DNA from: Saccharomycopsis fibuligera x Saccharomycopsis cf. fibuligera
Lineage: Eukaryota > Ascomycota > Saccharomycetes > Ascoideales > Saccharomycopsidaceae
Assembly (NCBI GenBank): GCA_001936135.1
Contig: CP012809.1
Span: 1,785,501-1,849,500 of the forward strand
Length of the DNA stretch: 64,000 bases
Direction of reading: 5' to 3'
Shown: one piece after another, positions 10,561-20,990 of the stretch
How positions within the stretch are numbered: position 1 is the stretch's first letter
Layout of the letters: every line of letters starts with the position of its first letter
Notes under the pieces: model-generated
The model's database searches: none
Seen by the model: only the letters and a program-made list of their open reading frames with translations
Told to the model about the DNA's origin: nothing
Program-made: the position numbers and the translations under genes

Positions 10561-12212
10561 GATAAAATGGCAGCTATTGAATCAGCAAAAGAAAGCTGAA
10601 AATGTATTTGGTTTGTTTTTGTTTTTGAATTTTGAATTTTGAATTTTGATTCTTCCCGCACAAATTTTTTATAAAAAAAAAAAAAAAAAAATAAGTCTTG
10701 AGATTTATTGGAGTTGTGCTCGGGAAGTCAAAAACAAAAAATGTTGAAGAATGTCTGGCCAAGTAATCAAAGTGAAAGTTTGGAAAAGAGACAGGACGAA
10801 AGGTGATAGCTGGCACTGGCGGGAAAAAAAAGGAGTTAAACGAAAAAGTGGAAACGCAGCGAAAAAGGCAAAAAAAAAAAAAAAAAAAATTAAAAAAAAA
10901 AGCACGAAAAAAGCTTGAAAACCCTCCGACAGCGAGAAGTGGCAGAACGACAAACAAAATTGGCTGACCTGACGGCGGCTGTCAATCAATTGGTTGTAGA
11001 ATGAGCTAAAGAAAGAAAGAAGCAGGGTGGAGATATAGGATCACTTGAATATTGGGGTGGTTACAGGGATAGTGTTTGAAGGTCTAAAAGTTGATGAAAC
11101 CCAGACTGGCCCGAAATTGGACGAAGAAGCGCTGAGCGTTTACGTGTTAATATTCGCCAACACTAGCAGCCGCTGTTCGCTAGCATAAGTTTTTAAGACT
11201 GGCGGAATGCAGAAACTAGAACACATTCAATAGTACGGGCTGCCATGGTGCGAGGAGCGTGCTGTTGATTAAGAAGACAACATTAGCCACTGCAGTGACA
11301 GAAAGAGTAATAAAGAAGCTGGGTTTCCAGTGGTTCTATCTCGCTATCCTATAATTAACGCTTTGTCTGGATTGGCAACAGCAGTAGCGAAACCTTTTCA
11401 ATATTCACCGAGTGGCTGTCTCGATGCTGATGACAGCGGGCGTTGATTGGACAACACACCGAGAGACTGCCGTTTAGGAAATAATCCGTCGCTGCGACAC
11501 AACGCGTGATTATGCGTCTTGGCGCAGATGTCACAGTCCTCTGTGCGTGAGCCGCGCTTTTTGTACTTGAGTCAAGGAAAATCGTGAATATGACAACATT
11601 CTGGAGATAAGGTGAGCGTCTGTGAAGCGTACGTACACTGTGCTCTCCCTCCAAGGCCTGTCAATCTTTCCGTAAGCAAAGATTATGTGGATGTATATTA
11701 TGCCAAAAGCTCAATCCCCACATAATGCTTTCAGAGCTGGAAACCTCAAATTACCCCTTTTCAAAACCAGTTCTGAGCAGTTCTGAGTACATGCACCACA
11801 TAACTTAATCTGTATAGCTGCAAAAGATAGAAGGAAAGCTGAGAGAAAAAGTTTATGTTCATGGAAACTGCGGTATGCTCTTAGCCTACTGAATAGTAGA
11901 AAGTCATGACAAGATCAGATTATAATTCGCTGCCGTTATTAGGAGGAAAGCTGATAGTATTAAAAAAAAGCGTACAAGCTGTTGGGGAGAATTAATATAA
12001 GCATTATCAAAATTGTGACATTATATTATCTATCCTGCGGAGACATTGACAAAAGTACAAAAAAAAAAAAAATTGTAAGTCATCAAAAAAAAAAAAACAA
12101 CCAAGTGAATATTAAACATTAAAAAGAAAAAACCATAGCGAGAAGTAAACAAAGAAAAGAGAAAACTGAAAAACTAAAATACACTTTATATGATAAAAAC
12201 ATAACCCGTCAA
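10561..12212. other. Intergenic: DCK1 upstream region and 3' flank of the orphan membrane gene
   Basis: About 1.65 kb. It holds repeated TTTTGAATTTTGAATTT units near 10617-10650, A-tracts at 10672-10691 and 10870-10890, and two A-tracts at 12060-12098. Open frames on the minus strand (for example 11355-11654) start at TTG rather than ATG and resemble no family. No RNA gene was recognised. Confidence 0.5.
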
Positions 12213-12584
12213 CTAAAAGTCAGCATTGTCTTTGTAGTCTATAGCAGCACCTGTATTCATACTATCATCAATGTATTTCTCGGTATTAATTTTGTTTGCA
12301 AACACTTCAGCAATCAAATCAGAGTTTGTATTGTCATTATTGGACAATGTAGTATGGCACAAGTCTCTTAGCTGGTCAGCTTTGAGCACCACTATCACAT
12401 TCAATAGCACGATGGCAGTCAAGAAGAGAGACAAGTTTCGAATGTTGCAAAACACGCGCTTGCAGGAGGATCTTTTGCTGTTGTTGTCACGGCATTCCAG
12501 CTGTCTGGCCTGTGCCTCGAGGTCTTTCTCAAGGAGTAGTTTTGAGTCGGCGCTAATGCTGATATCGTCCTGGTAAGCTGGCAT
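12213..12584 (-). CDS. Orphan small single-pass membrane protein, 123 aa
   Basis: I do not recognise a family. The ORF has a true ATG (12582-12584) preceded by CACA, and a 123-residue product. The N-terminal ~35 residues are acidic and polar (MPAYQDDISISADSK). A Cys/basic patch follows (SSCKRVFC), then one hydrophobic segment at about residues 50-67 (LSLFLTAIVLLNVIVVLK). The C-terminal ~55 residues are hydrophilic and Asn/Asp-rich. The positive charges before the helix suggest a cytosolic N-terminus. The Cys residues beside the membrane could be palmitoylated, which is inference. It stands alone in a 4.9-kb gene-poor interval. It could be a lineage-specific gene or, less likely, a chance ORF. 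Confidence 0.5.
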   Translation of the reverse strand: MPAYQDDISISADSKLLLEKDLEAQARQLECRDNNSKRSSCKRVFCNIRNLSLFLTAIVLLNVIVVLKADQLRDLCHTTLSNNDNTNSDLIAEVFANKINTEKYIDDSMNTGAAIDYKDNADF

Positions 12585-12741
12585 TGTGCGTAGTATATGT
12601 ATGTGCTGAGGAGAACGGTATTGATTTGAGATTTCTGTGGGAATAAAGATGGAAGTCTCTCAAAAAGATCAAAGCAGAGTGAGAAGCAGGGACGTAGTTG
12701 GGGGTTCAAATAGTAACGATGGAGAACAAGTCAACAAAGAA

Positions 12742-12785
12742 TGGAAAGGAAAGGAAAGGAAAGGAAAGGAAAGGAAAGGAAAGGA
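12742..12785. repeat. (GGAAA)n pentanucleotide microsatellite
   Basis: About eight or nine tandem GGAAA units follow one another without interruption. They lie about 160-200 bp upstream of the orphan membrane-protein start, on the purine-rich strand. Confidence 0.9.
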
Positions 12786-13054
12786 ATCCAGTGAGTAGAA
12801 GAAGGATAATATCGCCCAGGGTCCGGCGCTCATTTTATATTGTTTTGTTTTATCAGTTTGAAAATGTGTAAAAGCGGTAACAGGTGAAAGCAGTTTAAAC
12901 GTGGATGCTCCTCCTGCATCCTCCTGCCTTCTGCTGCATCCTGCCAAACACTGGCCATGTGGGTTTCCGCATTGATCGATCGCTGCACTCCAGGCAAGAA
13001 ACCGTGGCTTCCAGCTAAAGCCAACTACCAACTACAAAGGCTCTCCTTCTCTTG

Positions 13055-13060
13055 CACGTG
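13055..13060. promoter_or_regulatory. CACGTG E-box (Cbf1-type core)
   Basis: A palindromic CACGTG lies within GCACGTGGAG, about 470 bp upstream of the orphan membrane gene. In yeasts Cbf1 and related bHLH factors bind this core. Function here is inferred only from the motif. Confidence 0.35.
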
Positions 13061-14813
13061 GAGGCACCGGCTGTTAAAAGCCACATACTCTCTCCGGAGT
13101 TGTCCTTCAAGGTTGTTGAGTGGTTGTTGCTGATTTAGGGGTCATCACTAGTTGCTGTTGGTGTTGGCTGAGAAAAAAGCCTCCGGGGTATACGCATTGT
13201 CAGAATAACAGATTGTCTGCTTTTCAAAACACACATATGTGATACTGGTCGTAATCAAGTAAAGGGATACATACAATGATGACTGAGGATTGTATGCATG
13301 GCCCTCAATTTTGCTTAATGCAATTTTTTTTTTTCCTCATAACATTGTGTTTCCGCTCCGAGCCGCCCAAAACAGGCTGGCACTCTTTTTCTCTTCTCTT
13401 CTGGATAGCACGCAGAGACTCAAAGAAAAAGTCGTCTGCATGTTATCCAGATCTGTAACAGCCCAGCTGCATTGTCCGACAGTACTAATTGGCGGCTACC
13501 ACGTTTCGGTGACGTTGGCTATTGTGACACTTTCTCCCCGGGACGGCAATTTTGATCCTTGTGTCTCCTGTCTGCCCCCAACTCAAAGCGATTTGCTTAT
13601 AGTTGCGAGCCTCAACAATCCAGCAATTGCTCGGGTTGCTATATAACTAGATATTCCTACTTCCCATAGCAGCAATATTCAGACTTCTCAAGCTATGTGT
13701 TCAAGTTGCCATTTGTGTTTTTCTTTCTTCCGTACCCAACGCAACGCAGCGTATTATCGTATAGTATACAGAAAAGAAAACCCCGCGCTAGTTCGTAATC
13801 GAAACGGTTCTTGAAACAGCGCTTCAGTGCAAGTTTCATCTTTGCGGACTTACGATCTACAAATCCAGCAAAGATGGTGCGCATTCGCATGTTGGGGGCG
13901 AGCGGTCTAAATGAGTGAATGAGCTGCAATACTGATATCCCTTGGCAGTAAGTAGTTCCTAGCGGACATCAAGTGTGAAACAATTTACCTGATAACCGAG
14001 TCTGCTGCTGCTCGCTAGCGCCCAACATCGTATGGCAAGGTATCAAAAATGAGAGAAACTAAAAAACGAAAATAATACAATGCTTCAAAATGCGCCATCG
14101 TGCAATATATTGTAAATTATAGAAAAGTTTGTTTGTTTTTTTTAAAAAAAGAAAAAATAAAAAAGGTTTTTGCAAGGCGGTATTGTTTGCACTGCTGTTC
14201 AAAGCCACTATTGTATTTTCATTACTCGCTAAGCTTGAGCTAAAAAAAGTTGCCACTGAGACACCCGGCTCATACACTTATCCATTTATCCAGATATCAA
14301 TGCTAGATAGCTTGCAGCAAAACTATACATATCTCAAATTTCCCGTCTTAGCTTATCTTGTCTTGGCATCAATCTATCAACAGACCGAGCACATAAATGC
14401 CGACCAAGTATATATGCTACATGGTCAGATGAGTTGCCGGGTACAAGCATAACTGATCTTGAGCATTAGTGCTTGAGATCTCGAGGGAATGGTTGTTTTG
14501 AAGAGAACGAAGAAGACGAATAAAACGAAGAAAATGGTCTTCCTCCTGACTGTGTGTTACATGTCTCTATATCCAAGATTCAATATCAAATTTTAAACTC
14601 CACCATTTAATATTCAACTACCGATATTGAAGTTCAAAGTTTGCTAAACGTTTTTCACCGGATTGGTAAACAGTTGTTCAAGAAAGCAAGCTAACTGAGA
14701 AACAAAGTTTTTACCAAAAATGAAAATTGAGTTCCAGTAAACATTAAGCACCAAATTCAATTCCAAATTCAAATAGCCCCTTTTTTTTACATTCTGTTCT
14801 ATGGTCGAATTTT

Positions 14814-14815
<2 letters not shown>

Positions 14816-14858
<43 letters not shown>

Positions 14859-14861
14859 CAA
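14816..14861. repeat. A-tract (~29 nt) followed by (CA)8
   Basis: A compound simple repeat: an uninterrupted run of A flows into CACACA units. Confidence 0.9.
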
Positions 14862-15422
14862 AAGTTTATGTGAGAACAGTATGTTTATACAAAAGAAATA
14901 ACTAGAAGTGATACAAAGTCAAAATGCAAAAAAAAAGGCGTGCATATGGAACCTTTTATGGAGAGCGTACCAGTATATAGTGCGTATGCTTGTATTTGGC
15001 ACTTGTGCACGATATTGTGTGTTTCCTGCCTTCTGCTAAAACAACCATGAAATAAAAAAATTTCATTATATATATACAAAAGAATACATCCAATTGAGGC
15101 ATGTATTCATGCATGTTAATGCAGGTAGTGTACGAAGGGTAAGGCATTATCGAGCCCTGCTTTTCTCAAAAAAACAGTGAGCTAACAAGATCGAGATATC
15201 CATACACGGACAGTTTGGTGTTTTGTCGCATTACATATTGTCGAAACGCTAGAATTTGTCGACTTTATCAACTTTATTATTCTATTAGATGTTCTGTTTT
15301 TGTAATTTTTTTTCTTTTTATTCACAGGAACCTTCAGATACTTTCCTCAAGCATTCTTTTCTCATCTCAAGTCATAATATTTACAGCACGATATAATACA
15401 ATACAATATAACACAACACAGT

Positions 15423-15915
15423 ATGGCAGATAGATTGACGCAATTACAGATATGCCTTGATCAGGTACGTTCAATCAGTTATTCAATCACGATATTCTAA
15501 TTTGGGCCGTGATAAACAAACTAACAATCTCTTTTAGCTCCTCGAGCAGTTTTGCGCAACGATAAACTACGTAAACACCAACCACGACTATGTCCCCAGT
15601 GAAAACGAAGAACGAATGGCAGACAAAGAAGCCACAATCGCCGAACCACAAGACTTCAAAGACACAATGAATGAACTATCCACCGATATCATATTGAAAA
15701 CGAGGCAGATTTTCACAATTATCGAATCGTTGCCCGGGGTAGGAGTCTCTACCGAAGATCAGCTTAGCAAGATTGAGAGTTTGCAAAACCAGCTGATATT
15801 GGTGGATAAAGAGTTGAAAAGGGCAATCAAGGAGAAAAATGAGTTGTTGGATTGGTGCAATGAGTTGATTAATAGTGTTAGTGATGAGATTACTGATAGT
15901 TCTCGATTTAGCTAA
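15423..15915 (+). CDS. SRB7: MED21/SRB7 Mediator middle-module subunit, spliced, join(15423..15464, 15538..15915)
   Basis: Exon 1 encodes MADRLTQLQICLDQ. A 73-nt intron (donor GTACGT, branch AAACTAAC near 15518-15525, acceptor TTTTAG) joins it in phase 0 to LLEQFCATINYVNT. The 139-residue product matches Med21/Srb7 in length (140 in S. cerevisiae). It shows the family's N-terminal LTQLQ.CLDQLLEQF block, a central helix ending in IIESLPGVGVS and a C-terminal coiled coil. Med21 pairs with Med7 in the Mediator middle module and is needed for RNA polymerase II transcription. An unspliced reading would start at an internal ATG (15616) and lose the most conserved part. Codon 100 is a CTG at a coiled-coil core position; it is Ser if the clade's code applies. 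Confidence 0.95.
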
Positions 15916-16383
15916 AGTTGGTGATTGGATTTCACTATAAACGGAGAGCTCTGGCTAGTGCGAGGAAGCAGAAAAGAGAAGAAAAGGCAAAGGTTTGGTA
16001 TACAGCGAATCCAAAGTTTTAATACACTTTTGCGCTTTTTGCCGTTTGTTTTAATTATTCCTTTTTACGAAACTGTCATGATTTTATTTTTATTTTGCAT
16101 TTTTTTAGTACTTGTTTAGATTTTTTTTTTTTTTTTTTTTGTCTTTATTCAAAAGCTGTTTTCAGTTTGAGTAATTATTCACCTTCCTAAAATTTGCCAT
16201 CTTAAACAAGTTCAGACTACCAGGTCTACAACAGATGGTATTAAAATACATAAACGATGCCCAATTTTTTGATGCTATTTTTTTTTATTTTTATTTTTTT
16301 AATTTTATTATTTGGGTTTTCGTATTTTTAATGAAATGAAAAGGAATAGTAACAAACAAATATACAAAAGAGCAAAAACCAGT
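15916..16383. other. Convergent intergenic region MED21-GYP1
   Basis: About 470 bp between converging 3' ends. It is strongly T-rich, with a T-tract at about 16120-16140 and further T-runs at 16265-16310 that could serve 3'-end formation. No gene is seen. Confidence 0.55.
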
Positions 16384-18369
16384 CTATCTTAAATGCGCGC
16401 TAGCGTTTTTATATAGTGTTTGTAACATATAAGCCTCACTAAGCAATAATTCAATATCTTTCTCGCTCCAATTCTTGGTCGGCAAACTTTGCAAAAAAAT
16501 CATAATCTCCTGGAAGTCCATTTCTTTAATCTTGTCTGACCACTTTACCAAAAATGCAGCACACACGTATACGTGAAACTCACTAAATCCGCTACTCCCT
16601 TCAGTCAAATATGTATCCCACATTCTTATGATATGAATGATGTTCAACTCTCTCATCAACAAGCAATTCATCCAACGGAAGGAAAATTGCAAGAATTCAA
16701 TCCCTTCTTTTTCCAAATGACCAACTAATTCCGAATCTATCCCATTAGTCAAGTCCTTCAACTCGTTAACTTGGCGAATGATGCCCGGCTGCGCATGGAT
16801 GTAATTGTCCTGAATAGAATCAAGTAACTTGGTCAAACACCAGTACGTGTCTGCTTCCACTACTTCAAACACCTCGTCTGGGATCCCAGTTGGATCAATA
16901 TCTCCAATATCAATACAGTTGGCCCGTTCTGTGTTGACGTAAGCCGCAAGGAAGACTTGGAAAAATGGGGTGCATATGTCGTTTATTCCCTGAACGTATC
17001 CGCTAGCAGGATGTCTAACGGCCCACAAGTACAAGATTCGTTCCAAAGAGCGCTGTATCACCGGATAGCTGTATAGTTTGATATGGGGATTAGTACGCGG
17101 AATATCGATGGAAATTTGGTGCCAAGTAATTGTGTCTTTTTCTTCTTGCATCACGCGAGTAATTTGATCAGCGTAATCTTTTCTTTTGCGTTGCAAGGCA
17201 TTGATTCTTCTGTCAGAATTCGTGGACAAGTAGCCAGAAAGCAACTGCCAAATTATTGATTTTAATTCATTTGGTATTCCGTTCCAGGATAACTTTTTCA
17301 AATCTTCCAAATTGATGTTTTGTTGCTGCAAAACAGTTTTAAACTTGTTATATCTTGATATCGAGGCATTAAGCTCTTCTTTAGCCCCGCTAGTGTCAAT
17401 CAAATTTTCATCATATCTGGAAATGTTTGGTCCTTGAACAAGTTCCAAGATGAAAATAGGATCTTCCATAATTTTCTTGTAATTTTTGCGTAATATTTGT
17501 GCATGCGGTTCTTCATCTGGATCGTCAAAATTAGTGTTTTTATTATTGTTTCTGTCATTGCTGGTTTCATTAAGGTCATGTGTGCTGGTATAAATAGAAT
17601 TATTATTGCTATTGTTATTATTACTGAGTAAATTTCGCTGAGAGCTCATATGCGACAATATGAGCGAGGATGGATTATTATTATTATTATTTGAAGCATT
17701 GGTATTGAGACTATAAATCCCACCAGAGCCTATACCCGAGGATAGTGATGCTGATATGTTAACTGCTGGATAGAGTCCAATTTCTCTATTTGGAGCCAAA
17801 TCCAAAGAGCTTGATTTGCTATTATTCACGCTGATGGACTTATCCACATCGGCATCCCAGTCATCATCAGAATCCATATATATGTTGCTTTGAAAAGGAT
17901 GATGTTTCTTTTTTTCCTTTTTGGGTTTTTCAGAATGGGTTTTGCGAGAATGGGTTGCTGCTGTGTTGTTTGATTTTTTAGGCTGAGATGAGGAAAGGTT
18001 GAGATGTGAAAAAGAAGCGCCAATGACTTTTGGGTCATCGGCAATAACCGATTTCGTAGCAGTTGGTGAGCTGGACGTTGCTTGTTTCGTGCTGGTTTTA
18101 GAAAGAGATCGAAGAAAAGAATTCATTGAAGTACCTCTCCCTCCTCCTTCACCAAACATGAACTCATTTTGATCTAGAGTTTAAAGGTTAGAATAAATGT
18201 TGGTCCTCGAAAATAGCAAAATATGATGGATACGCTGTCAAACTATACGTACAAATTTGAGTCATTTCCTAAATGATAATCACAGTTAGTAATTGGCCTG
18301 GTAAACGAACGCAGCAAGGCATCAAATACATCTACTTACTGGCTGTTGCGCTGCATTTTTCTTGGGCAT
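16384..18369 (-). CDS. GYP1: GYP1, TBC-domain Rab GTPase-activating protein; three exons including a 16-nt micro-exon
   Basis: The model is join(16384..18173, 18253..18268, 18340..18369) on minus, 611 residues (S. cerevisiae Gyp1 has 637). Exon 1 encodes MPKKNAAQQP. The 16-nt micro-exon encodes EMTQI plus one base, and exon 3 continues YQNEFMFGEGG. Introns are 71 nt (GTAAGT, TACTAAC, TTTAG) and 79 nt (GTACGT, TTCTAAC, CTAG). Skipping the micro-exon breaks the frame. The N-terminal ~220 residues are low-complexity Ser/Asn. The C-terminal half is a TBC domain with both catalytic fingers: the Arg finger in ISIDIPRTNP and the Gln finger in SGYVQGIND. Gyp1 inactivates Ypt1 (and Sec4/Ypt7 in vitro) at the Golgi. 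A shorter protein from ATG 18157-18159 is the alternative. Confidence 0.9.
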
Positions 18370-19906
18370 GGTCACCAATGTGCAGTTATAGGCTTTTGAT
18401 ATTTCTCTTGACCTGTCAACTATAATAACGTTTGAGACTTGTTAGCCTGGTGGTTGAAAACAATAAACACTTCAACAGGCAAACCAGCCGCTGAGTAAGT
18501 TTCGATGACAAGCAAAACCAAAAGATTGACAGTAACGGAATTTCCGTTTTTCTAGTGTGTGCGTGCCTTAAAGTTGTCTTGCTCTTCGATGGCGATGATG
18601 ATGTTAATGAGTGTGGACGTAAGTGTCAGTAAGCCTTTTCCAGCCAAAGTGTTTAAGAAAACGTATATTTTTCGTTGTTTCGGGGGTAGCATAACGTGAT
18701 TTCCGGGTATAAGTAGGTGCGGTTACTTGCATATTCCCTCCTTCGTAACACAACATGCGACGAAGGATGTAGCATTTTCCTTCAAGCTTCCTAAGCACTC
18801 TGTGTGTTGACGAGATGGATATTATTTTCATGGCTTGGGTCTTTATGGGTTTGTCCCTTTCATGTTTAATTAGACAATGTTCAGCCTTTTTCGCTGTATC
18901 TAGACATAGCCGTATCTGATGCGGTTGTCGGCTAGAGTAGTTGCCCAATAGAAGCCATCAAATACATTTTCCGCAAGGATACAGAGACATTTATTTTAAA
19001 AAGCCATTTTTGGCTTATTGTAAAGGGACAAGGGTATGTAACAATTTGAAAGCAACCAGAATTGTAACCTCGATTGATTGTTCCCTTGCTAACATTAAAA
19101 CATGCCATGTCCAAAGTTGGCTCTTTGCTCTTTAGCGAAAAAAATAAGAAAAATTCAAGTAAATATATCAAGATAAATGCTTCATGTAGATTATTCTAAA
19201 ATAGTATGAGTGTAGACTGTAAAACGTTCTCTTTACACTTCTCTAGTTGTTGACAAAAAATTGACTGTTTTTTTTTTTTTTTTTTTTTTTTTTTCACACA
19301 CAGGAGCTATTTATTGATTATATATAATGATAGAAATTGTTTTCTCATAAACTAATCTATATAGCACATACAGTATTAATTGTTATTATGCGGGGGAAAA
19401 TTGAATAAGTAAAAACCCTGTTATGTTTAGTTAAAATTGAGCAAATTTGTTGAATTTAAAATGTAGAGAGAGGAGACTTTCTTTGATGGTTATTATTTTG
19501 TTTTAGTTTGTTGTTGATGTTGACAGCTAAATATAAAAGATCCCACTTCAGCGCCATCTTTCACTCACCAAGAAAGCGATGTTATCTACTTCATTAGGGT
19601 GGTGATCTTGTAAATAAGACTAGAAGTTAGAATGATTTTCCAAATAAAGTCCTTATCATGTCGTACGCAGGTGTAGTACTCCTGTCTCACTGGATGGAAG
19701 AATGAGACTCGACATCAACAAATTGCATACACGCATATATATCATCGCAACACCAGCTTTACAAGCATTGACAAAAATAAACATTAAATTCATAGCATGA
19801 AATTCAGACTTCTATATGTACACGTTATAGGATGAATTGAAATGACAAAAGATGGAGAAACAAAATATAACAATATAAGCAAAAAAAAAGAGAAGAACTA
19901 AAACGA
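18370..19906. other. Intergenic region upstream of GYP1 and downstream of MRPL20
   Basis: About 1.5 kb. It has a T-tract with trailing CACACA at 19268-19302 and a nested inverted repeat at 19658-19715. A minus-strand frame at 18604-18948 starts at TTG and resembles nothing known. No tRNA boxes were seen. Confidence 0.5.
19268..19302. repeat. T-tract (~27 nt) with trailing CA repeat
   Basis: An uninterrupted run of T is followed by CACACACA. Confidence 0.9.
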
Positions 19907-20461
19907 TTAAGCATCTTGGTACCAGCTTTCCTTTCTCTTTTGGCGATCAACTCTAGCTTGAGCTCTTCTTTTAGACCACATTGATTTGATAGTTGCCAAT
20001 CTGTCGCTCATATCATCAAGTCTTTCCTTTGGAGTGTCAGCAACCAAACTTATGAAAAATTCAGAGCACTGATATTTGTCTGCCAATACTTTCTTGGTGT
20101 ACTTGTATGGATCGCTTTCTCTCAAAGCCTTGATTTCTTCCATTTGCTCAGCAGTCAAGTTGTATTTTTTATCACGCACTTCGTTCAATGGTGGCATATT
20201 CGATATGTCGGCAGCGGTATATTCTGTAGTCTCAACCTTTCTTGGATCTTTCTTTGGCAAGAATGCATTTGGAGTCTTTTGCAGAGGGCTTGGTATCGAT
20301 GGAGATGGCTGGTAGTACACACCTGGTTCGATCTTCTTTGGCTTGAAGTTTGATGGGGCGCTTCTTGATTTGTATTTACCTTCCACAGCGAGTTGCTTGT
20401 GGGCTGTAGCAAGAAAACGCTTTTGCGACTGTATGCTGGACTTGAATAACTGTGAAACCAT
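19907..20461 (-). CDS. MRPL20: MRPL20, mitochondrial large-subunit ribosomal protein (mL58)
   Basis: A 184-residue basic protein. Its N-terminus lacks acidic residues up to about residue 27 (MVSQLFKSSIQSQKRFLATAHK), as expected of a mitochondrial presequence. The family block FKPKKIEPGVYYQPSPS follows. The C-terminal part has a helix-rich region ending in the highly basic SMWSKRRAQARVDRQKRKESW, as in Mrpl20/mL58 of fungi. It acts in the matrix as part of the 54S mitoribosomal subunit. The ATG is at 20459-20461 and no intron is evident. Two AAAATT (AATTTT on the gene strand) elements lie 110-170 bp upstream. Confidence 0.9.
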   Translation of the reverse strand: MVSQLFKSSIQSQKRFLATAHKQLAVEGKYKSRSAPSNFKPKKIEPGVYYQPSPSIPSPLQKTPNAFLPKKDPRKVETTEYTAADISNMPPLNEVRDKKYNLTAEQMEEIKALRESDPYKYTKKVLADKYQCSEFFISLVADTPKERLDDMSDRLATIKSMWSKRRAQARVDRQKRKESWYQDA

Positions 20462-20569
20462 TTTTTCAATTTATTATTATTGTTACTACTGTGTGACTCT
20501 GTGGTATTGGTGATGTTTTTTTGAAAAAAAAAGTAGTACACTGATTGATGCCATATATCGCTAGGACTG

Positions 20570-20634
20570 AAAAATTTCGTAGCCGATGGTTGATTGATTT
20601 TTCTTTTTCGTCTGCACGAATTGATTGAAAATTT
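20570..20634. promoter_or_regulatory. Two AATTTT (RGE/RRPE-type) elements upstream of MRPL20
   Basis: TGAAAAATTT at 20568-20577 and GAAAATTT at 20627-20634 read as AATTTT cores toward MRPL20. In C. albicans such cores are known to mark mitochondrial ribosomal protein genes as well as rRNA-processing genes; that link was lost in S. cerevisiae. Function here is inferred. Confidence 0.4.
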
Positions 20635-20929
20635 GGTTTACAGAAAATATCCATCGGAACGGCATTACCCGTCGCTTGTACTGCAGAGCAGGCAGATCTT
20701 GGTTAATACACAAGTGTCCCTTTTTGAAGAGCTCTTTGTCAAACGAATGAATTCAGATAATACATATAATTATTTAAGCATTAAAGCATTCGCTTTTGAT
20801 CGTTTGTTCTGAAGTCTTGTTCACAATATGGAAGTGAAAGGGGACCATTTAAATCCAATGGACCGGGTAACCACTAAGCGGCCGCATCTTGACATTGTAT
20901 ATCTGGTTTATGATTTCTCCAACATCTTC

Positions 20930-20945
20930 GATGAGATGAGATGAG
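20930..20945 (+). promoter_or_regulatory. Three overlapping GATGAG (PAC-core) motifs before PRP16
   Basis: GATGAG occurs at 20930-20935, 20935-20940 and 20940-20945, so the units share their terminal G. GATGAG is the core of the PAC element bound by Myb-type factors at ribosome-biogenesis genes. It lies 46-61 bp upstream of the PRP16 ATG and could equally be 5' UTR sequence. Confidence 0.35.
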
Positions 20946-20990
20946 CTAGTATTAAGCTAGCCAAACAAACAAAACGGGAGCATTATTAGC

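Larger units (their letters stand above)
12585..15422. other. Long intergenic region between the orphan membrane gene and MED21
   Basis: About 2.8 kb. It contains a (GGAAA)n array (12742-12785), a CACGTG E-box (13055-13060), a TCGTATA motif (13757-13763), and an A-tract followed by (CA)n (14816-14861). Several patches such as 13340-13620 are visibly more GC-rich than surrounding spacers. Open frames here begin at non-ATG codons and resemble nothing known. It could hold an unrecognised ncRNA or simply long promoters. Confidence 0.5.
20462..20990. other. Divergent promoter region MRPL20-PRP16
   Basis: About 530 bp between divergently transcribed genes. It contains AATTTT elements near MRPL20, a NotI-type GCGGCCGC at about 20878-20885, and three overlapping GATGAG cores 46-61 bp before PRP16. 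No gene is seen. Confidence 0.5.

Noticed and set aside
11355-11654. Minus-strand 99-codon open frame
   Set aside because: It begins at TTG, not ATG, and has no family resemblance or domain.
12742-12785. CRISPR-like or minisatellite array
   Set aside because: Units are 5 bp and contiguous with no spacers; it is a simple microsatellite.
18604-18948. Minus-strand 114-codon frame upstream of GYP1
   Set aside because: It starts at TTG; the first ATG leaves ~75 residues with no recognisable feature.
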